A stretch of 64,000 nucleotides of DNA from assembly GCF_001439785.1 (NCBI RefSeq), contig NZ_JYLI01000026.1, forward strand, positions 1-64,000. The letters are read 5' to 3'. Below, piece by piece: positions 19,647 to 29,121 of this stretch; positions within the stretch are counted from its first letter, which is position 1; each line of letters begins with the position of its first letter. Under the pieces are notes generated by a model. That model had not been told where the DNA came from, did not search any database, and was given only the letters and a program-made list of their open reading frames with translations. This DNA comes from Pseudomonas poae (GTDB lineage: Bacteria; Pseudomonadota; Gammaproteobacteria; Pseudomonadales; Pseudomonadaceae). The translations under genes were made by a program, and so were the position numbers.

Positions 19647-19658
19647 GTGATGCATCAT
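19647..19658. promoter_or_regulatory. Probable GntR operator, second copy
   Basis: GTGATGCATCAT shares the 10-bp core TGATGCATCA with the site at 10132. It lies on the potA side of the 315-bp divergent region (19572-19886). Confidence 0.55.
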
Positions 19659-19754
19659 GTTTTATACTTCACTACGAGAGCATAATATGTGCCAGATTCG
19701 GCGGAGCTGTGCGGCGAGAGGAGAAATCAACAAACACACAGATGTGCGGCACTC

Positions 19755-19787
19755 ATGCAGTGCACTGAGGGCTGTCGTGCACTGCAT
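19755..19787. promoter_or_regulatory. Perfect 11-bp inverted repeat, possible second operator
   Basis: ATGCAGTGCAC at 19755-19765 and its exact complement GTGCACTGCAT at 19777-19787, separated by 11 bases. It lies midway between potA and the SDR start. The half-site is unlike the GntR palindrome, so another regulator or a bent operator is possible. No T run follows, so it is not a typical terminator. Confidence 0.45.
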
Positions 19788-19842
19788 AAGCGTGATCACC
19801 GGGGTAAAAAAGGAGCAGTTGACAGTATCAACAGAGTTCAAC

Positions 19843-19854
19843 ATGATGCATCAA
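19843..19854. promoter_or_regulatory. Probable GntR operator, third copy
   Basis: ATGATGCATCAA, core TGATGCATCA, 33 bp upstream of the SDR start. This spacing would place it at or after the transcription start, a position suited to repression. Confidence 0.55.
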
Positions 19855-19886
19855 ACATCACTTAACCGAAACGATCGAGGATAACC

Positions 19887-20624
19887 ATGAGCGAGAAGAA
19901 AACCCTCCTGCTGACAGGTGCGAGCAGAGGCATCGGGCATGCAACGGTTAAATATTTCAATGCGGCCGGCTGGCGCGTGTTCACGGCCTCGCGCCAGAGT
20001 TGGGCGGCCGAATGTCCCTGGGCCGATGGTCAGGAGAACCACATCCACCTGGATCTCGAAGACATCGGCAGTATTGAAGCGAGCATCGCCCTAATCAAAG
20101 AGAAGCTCGGCGATGGCAAGCTGCACGCGCTGGTCGATAACGCCGGCATGAGCCCCAAGGGCCCCGAAGGCGGTCGCCTCGGCGTACTGGAAACCGATTA
20201 CGCAACTTGGTTGCAAGTGTTCAACGTCAACCTGTTCTCCACGGCCCTGCTTGCCAGAGGCCTGTTCGAGGAATTGAAAGCGGCCCAGGGCACCATCATC
20301 AATGTGACATCCATTGCCGGTTCCAGGGTTCACCCGTTTGCCGGAGTTGCCTATGCCACTTCAAAAGCCGCCTTGTCCGCATTGACCCGCGAAATGGCCT
20401 ACGACTACGGACGCCATGGAATCCGCGTAAACGCTATCGCGCCAGGGGAAATCGACACTTCAATCCTCTCCCCCGGCACCCAGGACATCGTCGAGCGCGA
20501 TATTCCAATGCGTCGGCTCGGCAAGCCGGAAGAAGTCGCTTCCCTGATTCATTTTCTGTGCACCTCGGGCGCCTCCTACATCAATGGCTCCGAGATTCAG
20601 GTCAATGGTGGTCAGCACGTCTGA
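19887..20624 (+). CDS. SDR-family oxidoreductase
   Basis: 245 aa. It has TGASRGIGHA near 10-19, NAG near 88, the catalytic INVTSIAGS and YATSKAALSAL, and ends with the family GGQH. It is a cytosolic NAD(P)-dependent dehydrogenase or reductase. GAGG lies 9 bases upstream of the ATG. It is the first gene of the plus-strand operon with the aldehyde dehydrogenase (42-bp gap) and FAD oxidoreductase, under the GntR-type palindromes. It could interconvert an alcohol and aldehyde of the same pathway. Confidence 0.88.
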   Translation: MSEKKTLLLTGASRGIGHATVKYFNAAGWRVFTASRQSWAAECPWADGQENHIHLDLEDIGSIEASIALIKEKLGDGKLHALVDNAGMSPKGPEGGRLGVLETDYATWLQVFNVNLFSTALLARGLFEELKAAQGTIINVTSIAGSRVHPFAGVAYATSKAALSALTREMAYDYGRHGIRVNAIAPGEIDTSILSPGTQDIVERDIPMRRLGKPEEVASLIHFLCTSGASYINGSEIQVNGGQHV

Positions 20625-20666
20625 TCGGTTCCCCCTCTTTCCGTGATGTGTTCAACCGGAGTTTTT

Positions 20667-22118
20667 ATGAAATTGCGTGATGACAGTCTGTTCCGCCAAC
20701 AAGCCTATATAGCCGGTGTCTGGAGCGATGCCGACAACGAAGAGCGTCTGGCCGTAAATAATCCGGCGACGGGCGAAACCCTCGGCCATGTGCCGAAAAT
20801 GGGCGCCGCCGAAACACGTCGCGCCATCGAAGCCGCCGAACAGGCACTGCCGGCCTGGCGTGCACGCACCGCCAAGGATCGCGCCACCGTGCTGCGTCGC
20901 TGGTTCGACCTGATCATCGCTAACCAGGATGACCTGGCCTGCCTGATGACACTGGAACAGGGTAAACCCCTGGCCGAAGCCAAAGGCGAAATCGCCTACG
21001 CCGCATCCTTCATCGAATGGTTTGCCGAGGAAGGCAAGCGCGTCTATGGCGACATTATTCCAGGCCACCAACCGGACAAACGCCTGCTGGTCATCAAACA
21101 GCCTATCGGCGTGACGGCCGCGATTACGCCGTGGAATTTCCCATGCGCCATGATCACGCGCAAGGCAGGCCCGGCGTTAGCCGCCGGCTGCACCATGGTG
21201 ATCAAGCCAGCGAGCCAGACGCCCTTCTCGGCATTGGCCCTGGCTGAACTGGCCTCCCGCGCAGGCATTCCTGACGGCGTGCTCAGTGTAGTAACCGGCT
21301 CCGCCGCGCACATCGGCGCAGAACTGACCAGCAACCCGATTGTGCGCAAATTGTCATTCACCGGCTCGACCGAGATTGGTCGTCAGTTGATGGCCGAATG
21401 CGCGCAAGACATCAAGAAGGTTTCGCTTGAACTCGGCGGCAACTCGCCGTTCATCGTGTTTGAAGACGCAGACCTGGATGCGGCCGTCGAAGGCGCCATG
21501 TCGTCCAAATACCGCAACGCCGGGCAAACCTGCGTCTGCGCCAACCGCCTGTATATCCACGACAGCGTCTACGATGCCTTCGCCGAAAAACTACAGGCTG
21601 CCGTCGCCAAGCTGCGTCTGGGCAATGGTCTGGACGAAGGCACCACGACCGGCCCGCTGATCGATGAAAAAGCCGTGGAGAAGGTTCAGGAACATATTGC
21701 TGATGCAATCACCCAGGGTGCACGTGTGATCCAGGGCGGCAAACCCCATGCGTTGGGCGGCAACTTCTTCGAACCGACCATCATGGTGGACGTGCCCAAG
21801 ACCGCCCTGGTTGCACGCGAAGAAACCTTTGGCCCCTTGGCACCGCTGTTTCGCTTCACCAGCGAAGCGGATGTTGTTGCGCAGGCCAATGACACCGAGT
21901 TCGGCCTGGCAGCGTATTTCTTCGCACGCGACCTGTCGCGGGTGTTCCGCGTGGCCGAAGCGCTTGAATACGGAATCATTGGCATCAACACCGGGATTAT
22001 CTCGACTGAAACCGCGCCCTTCGGCGGTATGAAAGCGTCCGGCCTGGGTCGTGAAGGTTCCAAATACGGCATCGATGATTATCTGGAAATCAAATACATA
22101 TGCCTGGGCGGTATCTGA
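20667..22118 (+). CDS. gabD: NAD(P)-dependent succinate-semialdehyde dehydrogenase-like (GabD family)
   Basis: About 483 aa. The N-terminus (MKLRDDSLFRQQAYIAGVW) and whole layout follow GabD. It has ITPWNFPCAMITRKAGPALAAGC, FTGSTEIGR, the general-base Glu in LELGGNSPFIVF and the nucleophile Cys in GQTCVCANR. It oxidises a semialdehyde, probably that made by the linked aminotransferase, to a dicarboxylate. ATG 20667 has GGAG upstream; an earlier in-frame ATG is less likely. It is the middle gene of the operon. The exact chain length of the substrate is not determinable from sequence. Confidence 0.88.
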   Translation: MKLRDDSLFRQQAYIAGVWSDADNEERLAVNNPATGETLGHVPKMGAAETRRAIEAAEQALPAWRARTAKDRATVLRRWFDLIIANQDDLACLMTLEQGKPLAEAKGEIAYAASFIEWFAEEGKRVYGDIIPGHQPDKRLLVIKQPIGVTAAITPWNFPCAMITRKAGPALAAGCTMVIKPASQTPFSALALAELASRAGIPDGVLSVVTGSAAHIGAELTSNPIVRKLSFTGSTEIGRQLMAECAQDIKKVSLELGGNSPFIVFEDADLDAAVEGAMSSKYRNAGQTCVCANRLYIHDSVYDAFAEKLQAAVAKLRLGNGLDEGTTTGPLIDEKAVEKVQEHIADAITQGARVIQGGKPHALGGNFFEPTIMVDVPKTALVAREETFGPLAPLFRFTSEADVVAQANDTEFGLAAYFFARDLSRVFRVAEALEYGIIGINTGIISTETAPFGGMKASGLGREGSKYGIDDYLEIKYICLGGI

Positions 22119-22138
22119 GACTTTGAAGGAGTCGTGAC

Positions 22139-23245
22139 GTGAGTGTCGATATTGATTGCGTAGTCGTAGGTGCTGGCGTGGTAGGGCTTGCCGTGGCACG
22201 CGAGATGGCCCGGGCCGGCAATGAAGTGCTGCTGATAGAAGCTGGCGAGGCAATCGGTATCGGCACCAGCTCGCGCAACTCGGAGGTCATCCATGCGGGG
22301 ATCTATTACCCGCCCGGGAGCCTGAAAGCCCGGTTCTGCGTCGAGGGCCGGCACGCCCTCTACGCGTATTGCTTAAGCCATGGGGTCGATACGCGCAGAA
22401 CCGGAAAGTTGATCGTTGCCAATACGGAAGCGCAAGTCGCTCAGCTGGAATGCTTGCTCAAGCGTGGGCTTGAAAACGGTGTGGATGATTTACGCCTGCT
22501 TGATCGCAGCCAGGCCACCGCACTGGAGCCCGCGCTTGAATGCATCGCGGCGTTGTATTCGCCGTCCACCGGCATCGTCGACTCCCATGCGCTGATGCTG
22601 GCGCTGCAAGGAGATGCCGAAGCGGCCGGCACCAGTGTCGCGTTTCACGCGCCACTGATCGGAGCCAAAGTCATAGCGGACGGTTTTTTGCTGGACATCG
22701 GTGGGGAGTCGCCCATGCAACTCTCCTGTCGCAGGCTGATCAATTCGGCGGGGCTTCATGCGCCAGCACTGGCAAGGTCCATCGAAGGGTTGGCGCCAGA
22801 CAAGGTGCCACGCGACTATTTGTGCAAGGGCAGTTACTTCAGCGTTTCAAAGCGCGTGCCCTTCACGCACCTGATCTACCCGGCACCGGAAGCAGATGGT
22901 CTGGGCGTGCACATGACGGTCGACCTGGGTGGCCAGGCACGCTTTGGCCCGGACACTGAATGGGTCGACACCGAGGACTATCAGGTCGATCCGGCGCGCG
23001 CAGACGGTTTCTATTCGGCCATCCGCAGCTACTGGCCCGATTTGCCGGATGACAGCCTGCAACCGGGCTACAGCGGGATTCGTCCAAAAATTTCGCCACC
23101 GGGCGAGCAGGCCAATGATTTTGTGATCAGCAGCCCGCGCGAGCATGGCGTACCGGGGCTGATCAATTTGTTCGGCATTGAGTCACCGGGCCTGACGTCG
23201 TGCCTGGCGATTGCCGAGCATGTGCGCGAGCTAATTGATATTTAG
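22139..23245 (+). CDS. FAD-dependent oxidoreductase, LhgO (L-2-hydroxyglutarate dehydrogenase)-like
   Basis: 368 aa of the DAO fold. It has the dinucleotide motif VVGAGVVGLAVAREMARAG near 8-26, then the LhgO-type SSRNSEVIHAGIYYP near 42-56, and the C-terminal FGIESPGLTSCLAIAEHV. It starts with GTG, which has AAGGAG upstream; it is the third gene of the operon. It oxidises a 2-hydroxy acid or an amine and passes electrons to quinone or ETF; the etfBA genes of the facing operon are the natural candidates for acceptor. LhgO itself is associated with glutarate catabolism, which fits a five-carbon amine such as 5-aminovalerate, but this is inference. Confidence 0.82.
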   Translation: MSVDIDCVVVGAGVVGLAVAREMARAGNEVLLIEAGEAIGIGTSSRNSEVIHAGIYYPPGSLKARFCVEGRHALYAYCLSHGVDTRRTGKLIVANTEAQVAQLECLLKRGLENGVDDLRLLDRSQATALEPALECIAALYSPSTGIVDSHALMLALQGDAEAAGTSVAFHAPLIGAKVIADGFLLDIGGESPMQLSCRRLINSAGLHAPALARSIEGLAPDKVPRDYLCKGSYFSVSKRVPFTHLIYPAPEADGLGVHMTVDLGGQARFGPDTEWVDTEDYQVDPARADGFYSAIRSYWPDLPDDSLQPGYSGIRPKISPPGEQANDFVISSPREHGVPGLINLFGIESPGLTSCLAIAEHVRELIDI

Positions 23246-23327
23246 TGTGTATTTCCCGAGGGTGGCTACACTCGCACCAGGATGTAGGCGAAGCCGCGTC
23301 CCCTCTACTTGCAGATGAGCATTGCCG

Positions 23328-25205
23328 ATGAAATTCAGTCATAAGATACTGCTGGCCGCCGTCTCGGTCGTCACACTGGCGTTTGCCGCCTTTTCGACTT
23401 ACAGCGTGCAGCTTCAAGAGCGCTACATCATGAACACCCTGCAGGCGCGCTTGAACGATAGCGGCCAAAGCACCGCCAACCATGTGCAAAGCTGGTTCGA
23501 AGGGCGCTTGCTGATGATTCAGAACCTGAGCCAGAACATCGCCTTGGATCCGCGCCCGGAACATATCAAGGCGTTAATCTCGCAAAAGGCGCTGGCGGGT
23601 GAATTTCTGCAGAACTTCATCGGTTTGGCCGACGGTAGCGTGGTCATGGAACCGGTGACCGCCCTGCCTGACCAATACGACCCACGCACTCGCCCCTGGT
23701 ACAAAGACACCGCGGCGAGTAACACGCTGAACCTGAGCGAGCCCTACGTCAGCCAGTCCACCCAGCAACTGGTGCTTTCAATCAATACGCCGTTGAACAG
23801 CGATGGCAAACTGATTGGCGTCGCCAGCGGTGACCTTAGCCTGGATGCCTTGACCAAAATGATCGGCGGCCTGGACCTCAATGGGCTGGGCTATGCCTTT
23901 ATGGTGAACGCCCAGGGCAAGATCCTGGTCAGCCCAAACCGCGACCATTTGATGAAAACCCTCGCCGAGGTGTATGGCGACCACCCTCCCCAACTGGAGC
24001 AACCCTTTAACACCGTCCTGCTCGATGGCCGTGAACAGATCATAGGCTTTACCCCGATTCGCGGGCTGTCGGGCGCGCAATGGTACATCGGCATTTCCAT
24101 CGACCATGACAAGGCGTATGCGGCCCTGGGCGAGTTGCGCAGGTCCGCCGTGTTCGCAACGCTGATCACCGTCGCCATCATCGTTGCCCTGCTCGGCAGC
24201 CTGATGCACGTCCTGATGAGGCCCCTGCGAACCCTGGGCACAGCGATGCAAACGGTCGCCGAGGGCGAAGGTGACCTGACCTTGCGCCTGTCCGCGCAAA
24301 GCCGCGACGAATTTGGTACCGTCGCGCAATCCTTCAATACCTTTGTCGAGCGAATCCATCGCTCGATGCTCGAAGTCGCCTCCACCACTCGGCATTTGAA
24401 CCAGATGGTCGAACAGGTGCACAGCAGTTCCGTCGTGTCGTTGAGCAGTTGCGACGAACAGAACCAGCGCAGCAACAGTATCGCCACGTCGCTCAATGAG
24501 CTGGGCGCCACTGCCCAGGAAATCGCAAGGAACGCCTCCTCCGCCTCCGTACAGGCGTCGACGGCAAAATCCCAGGCGATGGAAGGCCAGGTCGTCCTGA
24601 CCAAGACACTTGCCGCGATCAACGAGCTGTCCGAAAAAATACACACTGCTTCCGGCCGGCTCGAAGTCCTGAATGGCAGGACTGTCGACATTGGCAGGAT
24701 CCTCGAAGTGATAAAAAGCATCTCCCAGCAAACCAACCTGCTGGCGTTGAACGCAGCCATCGAAGCCGCCCGTGCGGGAGAAGCCGGCCGCGGCTTCGCC
24801 GTGGTCGCCGATGAAGTCCGAAGCCTTGCCCACAGGACACAGTCTTCGGCAGAGGAAATCCAGCAAATGATTGAAGAACTTCAATCGGACTCCCGTTCAT
24901 CCGTGACCACCATGGATGAAAGCCAACAGTACAGCGCGCAGAGTATTTCGATTGCCACTCAGGCCGGGGAACGTTTTGATGCGGTGACCCAGGGCATCAC
25001 GCTCATCGATGGCGTGAACCAGTCAGTGGCGGCCGCGACCGAGGAGCAGACGTCGGTGATCGAGTTGCTCAACGTTGACATCGTTGAGATCAACACGCTC
25101 AACGGCCAATCCGTCGACAGCCTGAATGCCACGCTGGCGGCCTGTGAACAATTGCAGTTGCAGTTCTCCGGCCTGTCTCAGCTCGTTGGTTCTTTTCGTG
25201 TTTGA
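23328..25205 (+). CDS. Methyl-accepting chemotaxis protein, dCache sensor (PctA-like)
   Basis: About 625 aa. An N-terminal membrane helix lies near 7-28 and a periplasmic double-Cache domain spans 35-275. A second helix lies near 280-303, then HAMP and the signalling tip EVIKSISQQTNLLALNAAIEAARAGE. In the ligand pocket the RTRPWYKD motif of amino-acid and amine sensors is present, as is the later Asp (GVASGDLSLD). The usual Y-x-D, however, reads Y-V-S, so ligand preference may differ. ATG 23328 is preferred to the TTG 6 bp earlier. It lies 80 bp after the FAD oxidoreductase and may sense the substrate of that pathway. Confidence 0.92.
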   Translation: MKFSHKILLAAVSVVTLAFAAFSTYSVQLQERYIMNTLQARLNDSGQSTANHVQSWFEGRLLMIQNLSQNIALDPRPEHIKALISQKALAGEFLQNFIGLADGSVVMEPVTALPDQYDPRTRPWYKDTAASNTLNLSEPYVSQSTQQLVLSINTPLNSDGKLIGVASGDLSLDALTKMIGGLDLNGLGYAFMVNAQGKILVSPNRDHLMKTLAEVYGDHPPQLEQPFNTVLLDGREQIIGFTPIRGLSGAQWYIGISIDHDKAYAALGELRRSAVFATLITVAIIVALLGSLMHVLMRPLRTLGTAMQTVAEGEGDLTLRLSAQSRDEFGTVAQSFNTFVERIHRSMLEVASTTRHLNQMVEQVHSSSVVSLSSCDEQNQRSNSIATSLNELGATAQEIARNASSASVQASTAKSQAMEGQVVLTKTLAAINELSEKIHTASGRLEVLNGRTVDIGRILEVIKSISQQTNLLALNAAIEAARAGEAGRGFAVVADEVRSLAHRTQSSAEEIQQMIEELQSDSRSSVTTMDESQQYSAQSISIATQAGERFDAVTQGITLIDGVNQSVAAATEEQTSVIELLNVDIVEINTLNGQSVDSLNATLAACEQLQLQFSGLSQLVGSFRV

Positions 25206-25806
25206 GAACGGTGTGATTAAGGATGACCGGACAGTGAGATTGCTTCTGGCCCATTAGAAACTTCGAAGGGCGGCCGCTAACGACCGAGGCTGTGTAATGC
25301 AGCCACATATTACCCAAGCGGCGCTGCCCTCCTGCCCACTCAGCGCGCGGCGATATTCTGATTTGAAGCATCATATCCAGGCTCAGCACAGGCAGGGATG
25401 ATTGTGGCTGAATCGGTTGCCGCTCCAACTGTCGATCCCCCAGAAGATCTCATGACCAAACTCCACGTACGTCGATCACCCGAATCCGGATACCGGGTAT
25501 CTGGGGTGGCACTGCCGAACAGGACATCGCGAAGCTGAATACCGCATCCATTCTTGGAATTCTCCTATTCGCGTACAAAAATCAATACCCTCTCCAACAT
25601 GCGGTCGCAGGCATCCAGTTGCCAGTTGCGATGCCTGCCTGTTGCCGACGCTATACATTCGAACCCAATGACGCGATGGCTAAAGAATCACCGAGCCGAC
25701 CTCTTTAAAACGCAACACAGGCCGATAGAGGACATATCCAATAATAAATATTGGCCCAGGCCAAAAGATGGTCGCCAGGCATGCTGTTCACTTGCGAGAT
25801 ACCCCG
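25206..25806. other. Intergenic region between two chemoreceptor genes
   Basis: No gene is supported on either strand. It holds the sigma-28-like promoter listed separately and the start region of the next chemoreceptor. A short inverted repeat around ATCCGGATACCGGGTATC near 25488 has no T run. Confidence 0.5.
25702..25728 (+). promoter_or_regulatory. Sigma-28-like promoter candidate
   Basis: GCCGATAG at 25721-25728 matches the FliA -10 element at 7 of 8 bases. The -35 region at the right spacing (TCTTTAAA from 25702) is only a partial match. It lies 79 bp before the chemoreceptor ATG. Confidence 0.4.
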
Positions 25807-27945
25807 ATGCTCAACTCCATCTCCATCCGCTTGAAAATCATCCTGCTGTCCGGCTTGTGCCTTCTGGGCGTGATAGGTCTGATCGTCAGCCTGAACCTCT
25901 ATCAGGGCAACCAGAACATTCAGGTAATCAGTGCCTCCAGCAGCAAAATGCTGACCGGCAGTGGCGAGAACCTGTTGCAGGCCAAGGCGGCCGAACAGGC
26001 GGCCAATCTGCAGAGAGTCTTCGGCGACAGTCTGCTGATCATCACCGCCCTCTCCGACCAGGCGGCCAACCTGCGTAGCATGGCAATCCAGCGCGGGTTG
26101 CCGGCCTCAACATTGCGCGAGGAACTTAACCAGAGCGTGAAAACAACATTTGATCGAAACCCTCAGATTCTGGGGCTTTGGCTGGTGTACGAACCGAATG
26201 CGCTGGAGGGTAAGGACAGCGAGTTCGTTAACGACACGGCACGCACCTCCAACGATAAAGGACGCTTTGCCAGCGCCTGGAACCGGGGTGCGGGCCAGTC
26301 GATGAACCTGCAGATTACTGAAAGCGATTTGCACAAGACCGAGCTAAGCATCAGCGGTACCCCGTACAACAGTTGGTACACCTGCCCGAGAGACAAGCGG
26401 ATTACCTGCCTGACGGCGCCCTACGCCGACACCCTGGGCGGGAACGCCCAAGTGATGACCTCGCTGTCGATACCGTTGATTGCCGATGGCAAGGTGATCG
26501 GCGCCATGGGCGTGGACCTCGCCCTCGGCGCCCTGCAATCGGCCGCAAGCGATGCCCAGCGCACGCTGTTCAATGGCTCGGCAAGCATGTTAATCGTGTC
26601 CGACAGCGGCGTGCTCGCGGCCTATAGCAAGGATGCAGGCCAGGTCGCCAAACCGCTCAGCGTCACATTGGGTGAGGACGGCAAGGCGATACTCGCGGCA
26701 TTGACGCAAAAAAAACCACAGGTGCTGTCCCAGAATGATTTGATTCGCGCCGTCTACCCCGTTGCACCTATTCCCGACGCGCCGGCTTGGGGGGTGGTCA
26801 TCGATTTGCCCAAACAAGTCTTGCTGGCCGACTTGGTAGCGCTTCAGACCTTGCTTGACCAGACCCAAACCCGTGACACGCTGGAGTCATTGCTGGTGGC
26901 TATCGGCGCCGGGCTGCTGGGCCTGCTGCTCATCTGGCTCACCGCCTCCGGCGTGACGCGCCCGATCAACAGTGTCGCGCAGATGCTCAAGGCGATTGCC
27001 AGCGGCGATGGCGACCTGACCCAACGACTGCACTACCGCAAGAAAGATGAATTGGGCGATCTGGTGAACTGGTTCAACCGTTTCCTCGACAAACTGCAGC
27101 CCACCGTTGCGCAAATCAAGCAGAGCATTATCGATGCGCGCGGTACCGCCGACCAGTCTTCGGAAATCGCGCGGTTGACCAGTGAAGGGATGCAGGTGCA
27201 ATTTCGCGAGATCGATCAACTGGCAACCGCGTCCAACGAAATGAGCGCCACCGCCCATGAAGTCGCCCACAGCGCCTCGAACGCCGCCCAGGCAGCGCGC
27301 GGTGCCGACCAGGCGTCCAGGGAGGGCATCACCCTTATTGAGCGCAGCACCCAGGACATCAATGCGTTGGCCCGCGAGGTCAGCAAGGCCGTTACGGAAG
27401 TCGAAGCCCTGGCGATAAACAGCGAGCAAATTGGTTCGGTGCTGGAAGTGATCCGCAGCATTGCCGAGCAAACCAACCTGCTGGCACTCAACGCCGCGAT
27501 CGAAGCGGCGCGCGCCGGGGAAAGCGGTCGAGGTTTTGCGGTGGTGGCTGATGAAGTACGCAACCTGGCAAAGCGCACACAGGATTCCGTCGAGGAAATC
27601 CGCATGGTCATCGAACGCATCCAAACCGGAACGCGGGGCGTGGTGGCGACAATGCACTCCAGCCAGACGCTCGCCCAGGACAACGCCGAGCAGATCCATC
27701 AGGCCGTGCAGGCGCTGAGCAAGATCAGCGACGCGGTAACGGTGATCAGCGACATGAACCTGCAGATTGCCAGTGCGGCGGAGGAGCAAAGCGCGGTGGC
27801 CGAAGAGGTCAATCGCAACGTCTCGACCATCCGCGGCGTGACCGAAACCCTGACTGAGCAGGCCGCCGAGTCCGCGCAGATCAGCAGTCAGCTCAACGCA
27901 CGGGCCAATCAACAGATGAAGTTGATGGACCAATTCCGCGTATAA
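25807..27945 (+). CDS. Methyl-accepting chemotaxis protein, dCache sensor (TlpQ/McpU-like)
   Basis: About 712 aa. First helix near 10-32, a long periplasmic dCache domain (35-365), second helix near 370-392, then HAMP (GVTRPINSVAQML) and the signalling hairpin with EVIRSIAEQTNLLALNAAIEAARAGE. It ends in the QFRV motif. The sensor resembles the receptor at 31.6-33.7 kb (shared LGLWLVYEPNALEGKD/DKGRF and FYTC/WYTC segments), so the two are paralogues. This architecture includes polyamine and histamine receptors, but the ligand is unproven. The first ATG (25768) lacks a ribosome-binding site; 25807 fits the membrane segment better. Confidence 0.9.
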   Translation: MLNSISIRLKIILLSGLCLLGVIGLIVSLNLYQGNQNIQVISASSSKMLTGSGENLLQAKAAEQAANLQRVFGDSLLIITALSDQAANLRSMAIQRGLPASTLREELNQSVKTTFDRNPQILGLWLVYEPNALEGKDSEFVNDTARTSNDKGRFASAWNRGAGQSMNLQITESDLHKTELSISGTPYNSWYTCPRDKRITCLTAPYADTLGGNAQVMTSLSIPLIADGKVIGAMGVDLALGALQSAASDAQRTLFNGSASMLIVSDSGVLAAYSKDAGQVAKPLSVTLGEDGKAILAALTQKKPQVLSQNDLIRAVYPVAPIPDAPAWGVVIDLPKQVLLADLVALQTLLDQTQTRDTLESLLVAIGAGLLGLLLIWLTASGVTRPINSVAQMLKAIASGDGDLTQRLHYRKKDELGDLVNWFNRFLDKLQPTVAQIKQSIIDARGTADQSSEIARLTSEGMQVQFREIDQLATASNEMSATAHEVAHSASNAAQAARGADQASREGITLIERSTQDINALAREVSKAVTEVEALAINSEQIGSVLEVIRSIAEQTNLLALNAAIEAARAGESGRGFAVVADEVRNLAKRTQDSVEEIRMVIERIQTGTRGVVATMHSSQTLAQDNAEQIHQAVQALSKISDAVTVISDMNLQIASAAEEQSAVAEEVNRNVSTIRGVTETLTEQAAESAQISSQLNARANQQMKLMDQFRV

Positions 27946-28074
27946 CAAACGGCGCTATGCCGGCGAGTGACTCAGGGACGGTAATTCGTCTGAGTTTCTC
28001 TAACGAGGCCTTTGCGCCTACGCTGAGCGGCACCCGCAGATCTGACGATGCAAATAAAGCCTGCTTGCTCACCA

Positions 28075-28114
28075 TTGCGGTGTGTCGGTCGATAGCCTGA
28101 CCGACACACCGCAA
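28075..28114. terminator. Bidirectional terminator hairpin between chemoreceptor and catA
   Basis: A perfect 16-bp stem, TTGCGGTGTGTCGGTC (28075-28090) and its complement (28099-28114), with an 8-base loop, lies between convergent genes. T runs are weak, but the stem strength and placement favour termination. Confidence 0.65.
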
Positions 28115-28150
28115 TCCCTAACAATCCTCTCCGCATTTGTTTTATCGCGC

Positions 28151-29080
28151 TCAATCTTCAAGCGCGCGAACGCGCTGCATGCGCTTTTGCTCTGCGGGTG
28201 CATCTGCCAACTGCAACTCAAAGTCAAAATCAATCTGCGCAAAGCGCCCTTGCACACCCAACTCCCGCGCCAGTTGCTGATCGTCGCTGAAGCGGATTTC
28301 GGCGATCAGTTCATCGCGTGTCGCATATGCAAAGTCGTCGTGCAGGTACGGGTCATCCGACAGGTTGATCTGCGTTGTCAGGTGCCGGTAACCCGGGGCC
28401 GAGATGAAGAAGTGGATATGCGCCGGCCGCTGCCCATGCCGCCCCAGGTGGTCAAGCAACTGCTGAGTCGGCCCAGTCGGCGGGCAGCCATAACCCGACG
28501 GCACGATGCTGCGGAAACGGTAGTTGCCCTGGGCATCGGTTTCGATGCGTCGGCGCAGGTTGAACTCCGATTGGCTGCTGTCGAACCAGGAATACGTGCC
28601 GCCGGTGTTGGCTTGCCACACATCGACAATCGCGCCGGCCAGTGGATTGCCGTCGGTGTCGCGCACCTGGCCTTGCATGAACAGCGGCACGGCAGCATCG
28701 GTCCCATCATCCAGGCGCGCTTCGTACTTGGACAACGGCGCACCGGCCACGTACAGCGGGCCCTCGATGGTGCGCGGGGTGCCACCGGACTTGCCAGCTT
28801 CTTCATCCGCGGCGTCCATCAACATATCCAGGTAATGTTCCAGGCCCAACCCGGCCGCCAGCAGCCCGGCCTCCTGGTTCTTGCCCAGTTCGTTGAGGTA
28901 GTTGACCGCCTTCCAGAATTCTTCGGGAGTCACCTCCAGATCTTCGATGATGTTCACGGTGTCGCGCAAAATCCGATACACCAACGCTTTGGTGCGCGGG
29001 TTGCCGGCGTCGTTAAGTTTGCCGCTGGCTTCTTCGAGAAACTGTTGGGCGTGAGCGGTCTGGGACAGTCGGATGGACAT
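28151..29080 (-). CDS. catA: Catechol 1,2-dioxygenase
   Basis: 309 aa intradiol ring-cleaving enzyme that converts catechol plus O2 to cis,cis-muconate. It has an N-terminal helical dimerisation part (1-100), then the beta-barrel domain with TIEGPLYVAGAP, the Fe ligand Tyr in SGYGCPPTGPTQ and the two His in RPAHIHFF. It is the last gene of catB-catC-catA, 41 bp after catC. A hairpin terminator follows. The catechol it consumes is produced by AntABC at 41.6-44.5 kb. Regulated by CatR with muconate as inducer in known pseudomonads. Confidence 0.97.
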   Translation of the reverse strand: MSIRLSQTAHAQQFLEEASGKLNDAGNPRTKALVYRILRDTVNIIEDLEVTPEEFWKAVNYLNELGKNQEAGLLAAGLGLEHYLDMLMDAADEEAGKSGGTPRTIEGPLYVAGAPLSKYEARLDDGTDAAVPLFMQGQVRDTDGNPLAGAIVDVWQANTGGTYSWFDSSQSEFNLRRRIETDAQGNYRFRSIVPSGYGCPPTGPTQQLLDHLGRHGQRPAHIHFFISAPGYRHLTTQINLSDDPYLHDDFAYATRDELIAEIRFSDDQQLARELGVQGRFAQIDFDFELQLADAPAEQKRMQRVRALED

Positions 29081-29121
29081 GGTGCATTCCTCATCTTGTA
29101 ATTATTGGGTGCGTGACAGGC

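Noticed and set aside
23778..24884. 368-codon minus-strand frame opposite a chemoreceptor
   Set aside because: Antisense shadow of the receptor; similar frames appear opposite the other receptors.
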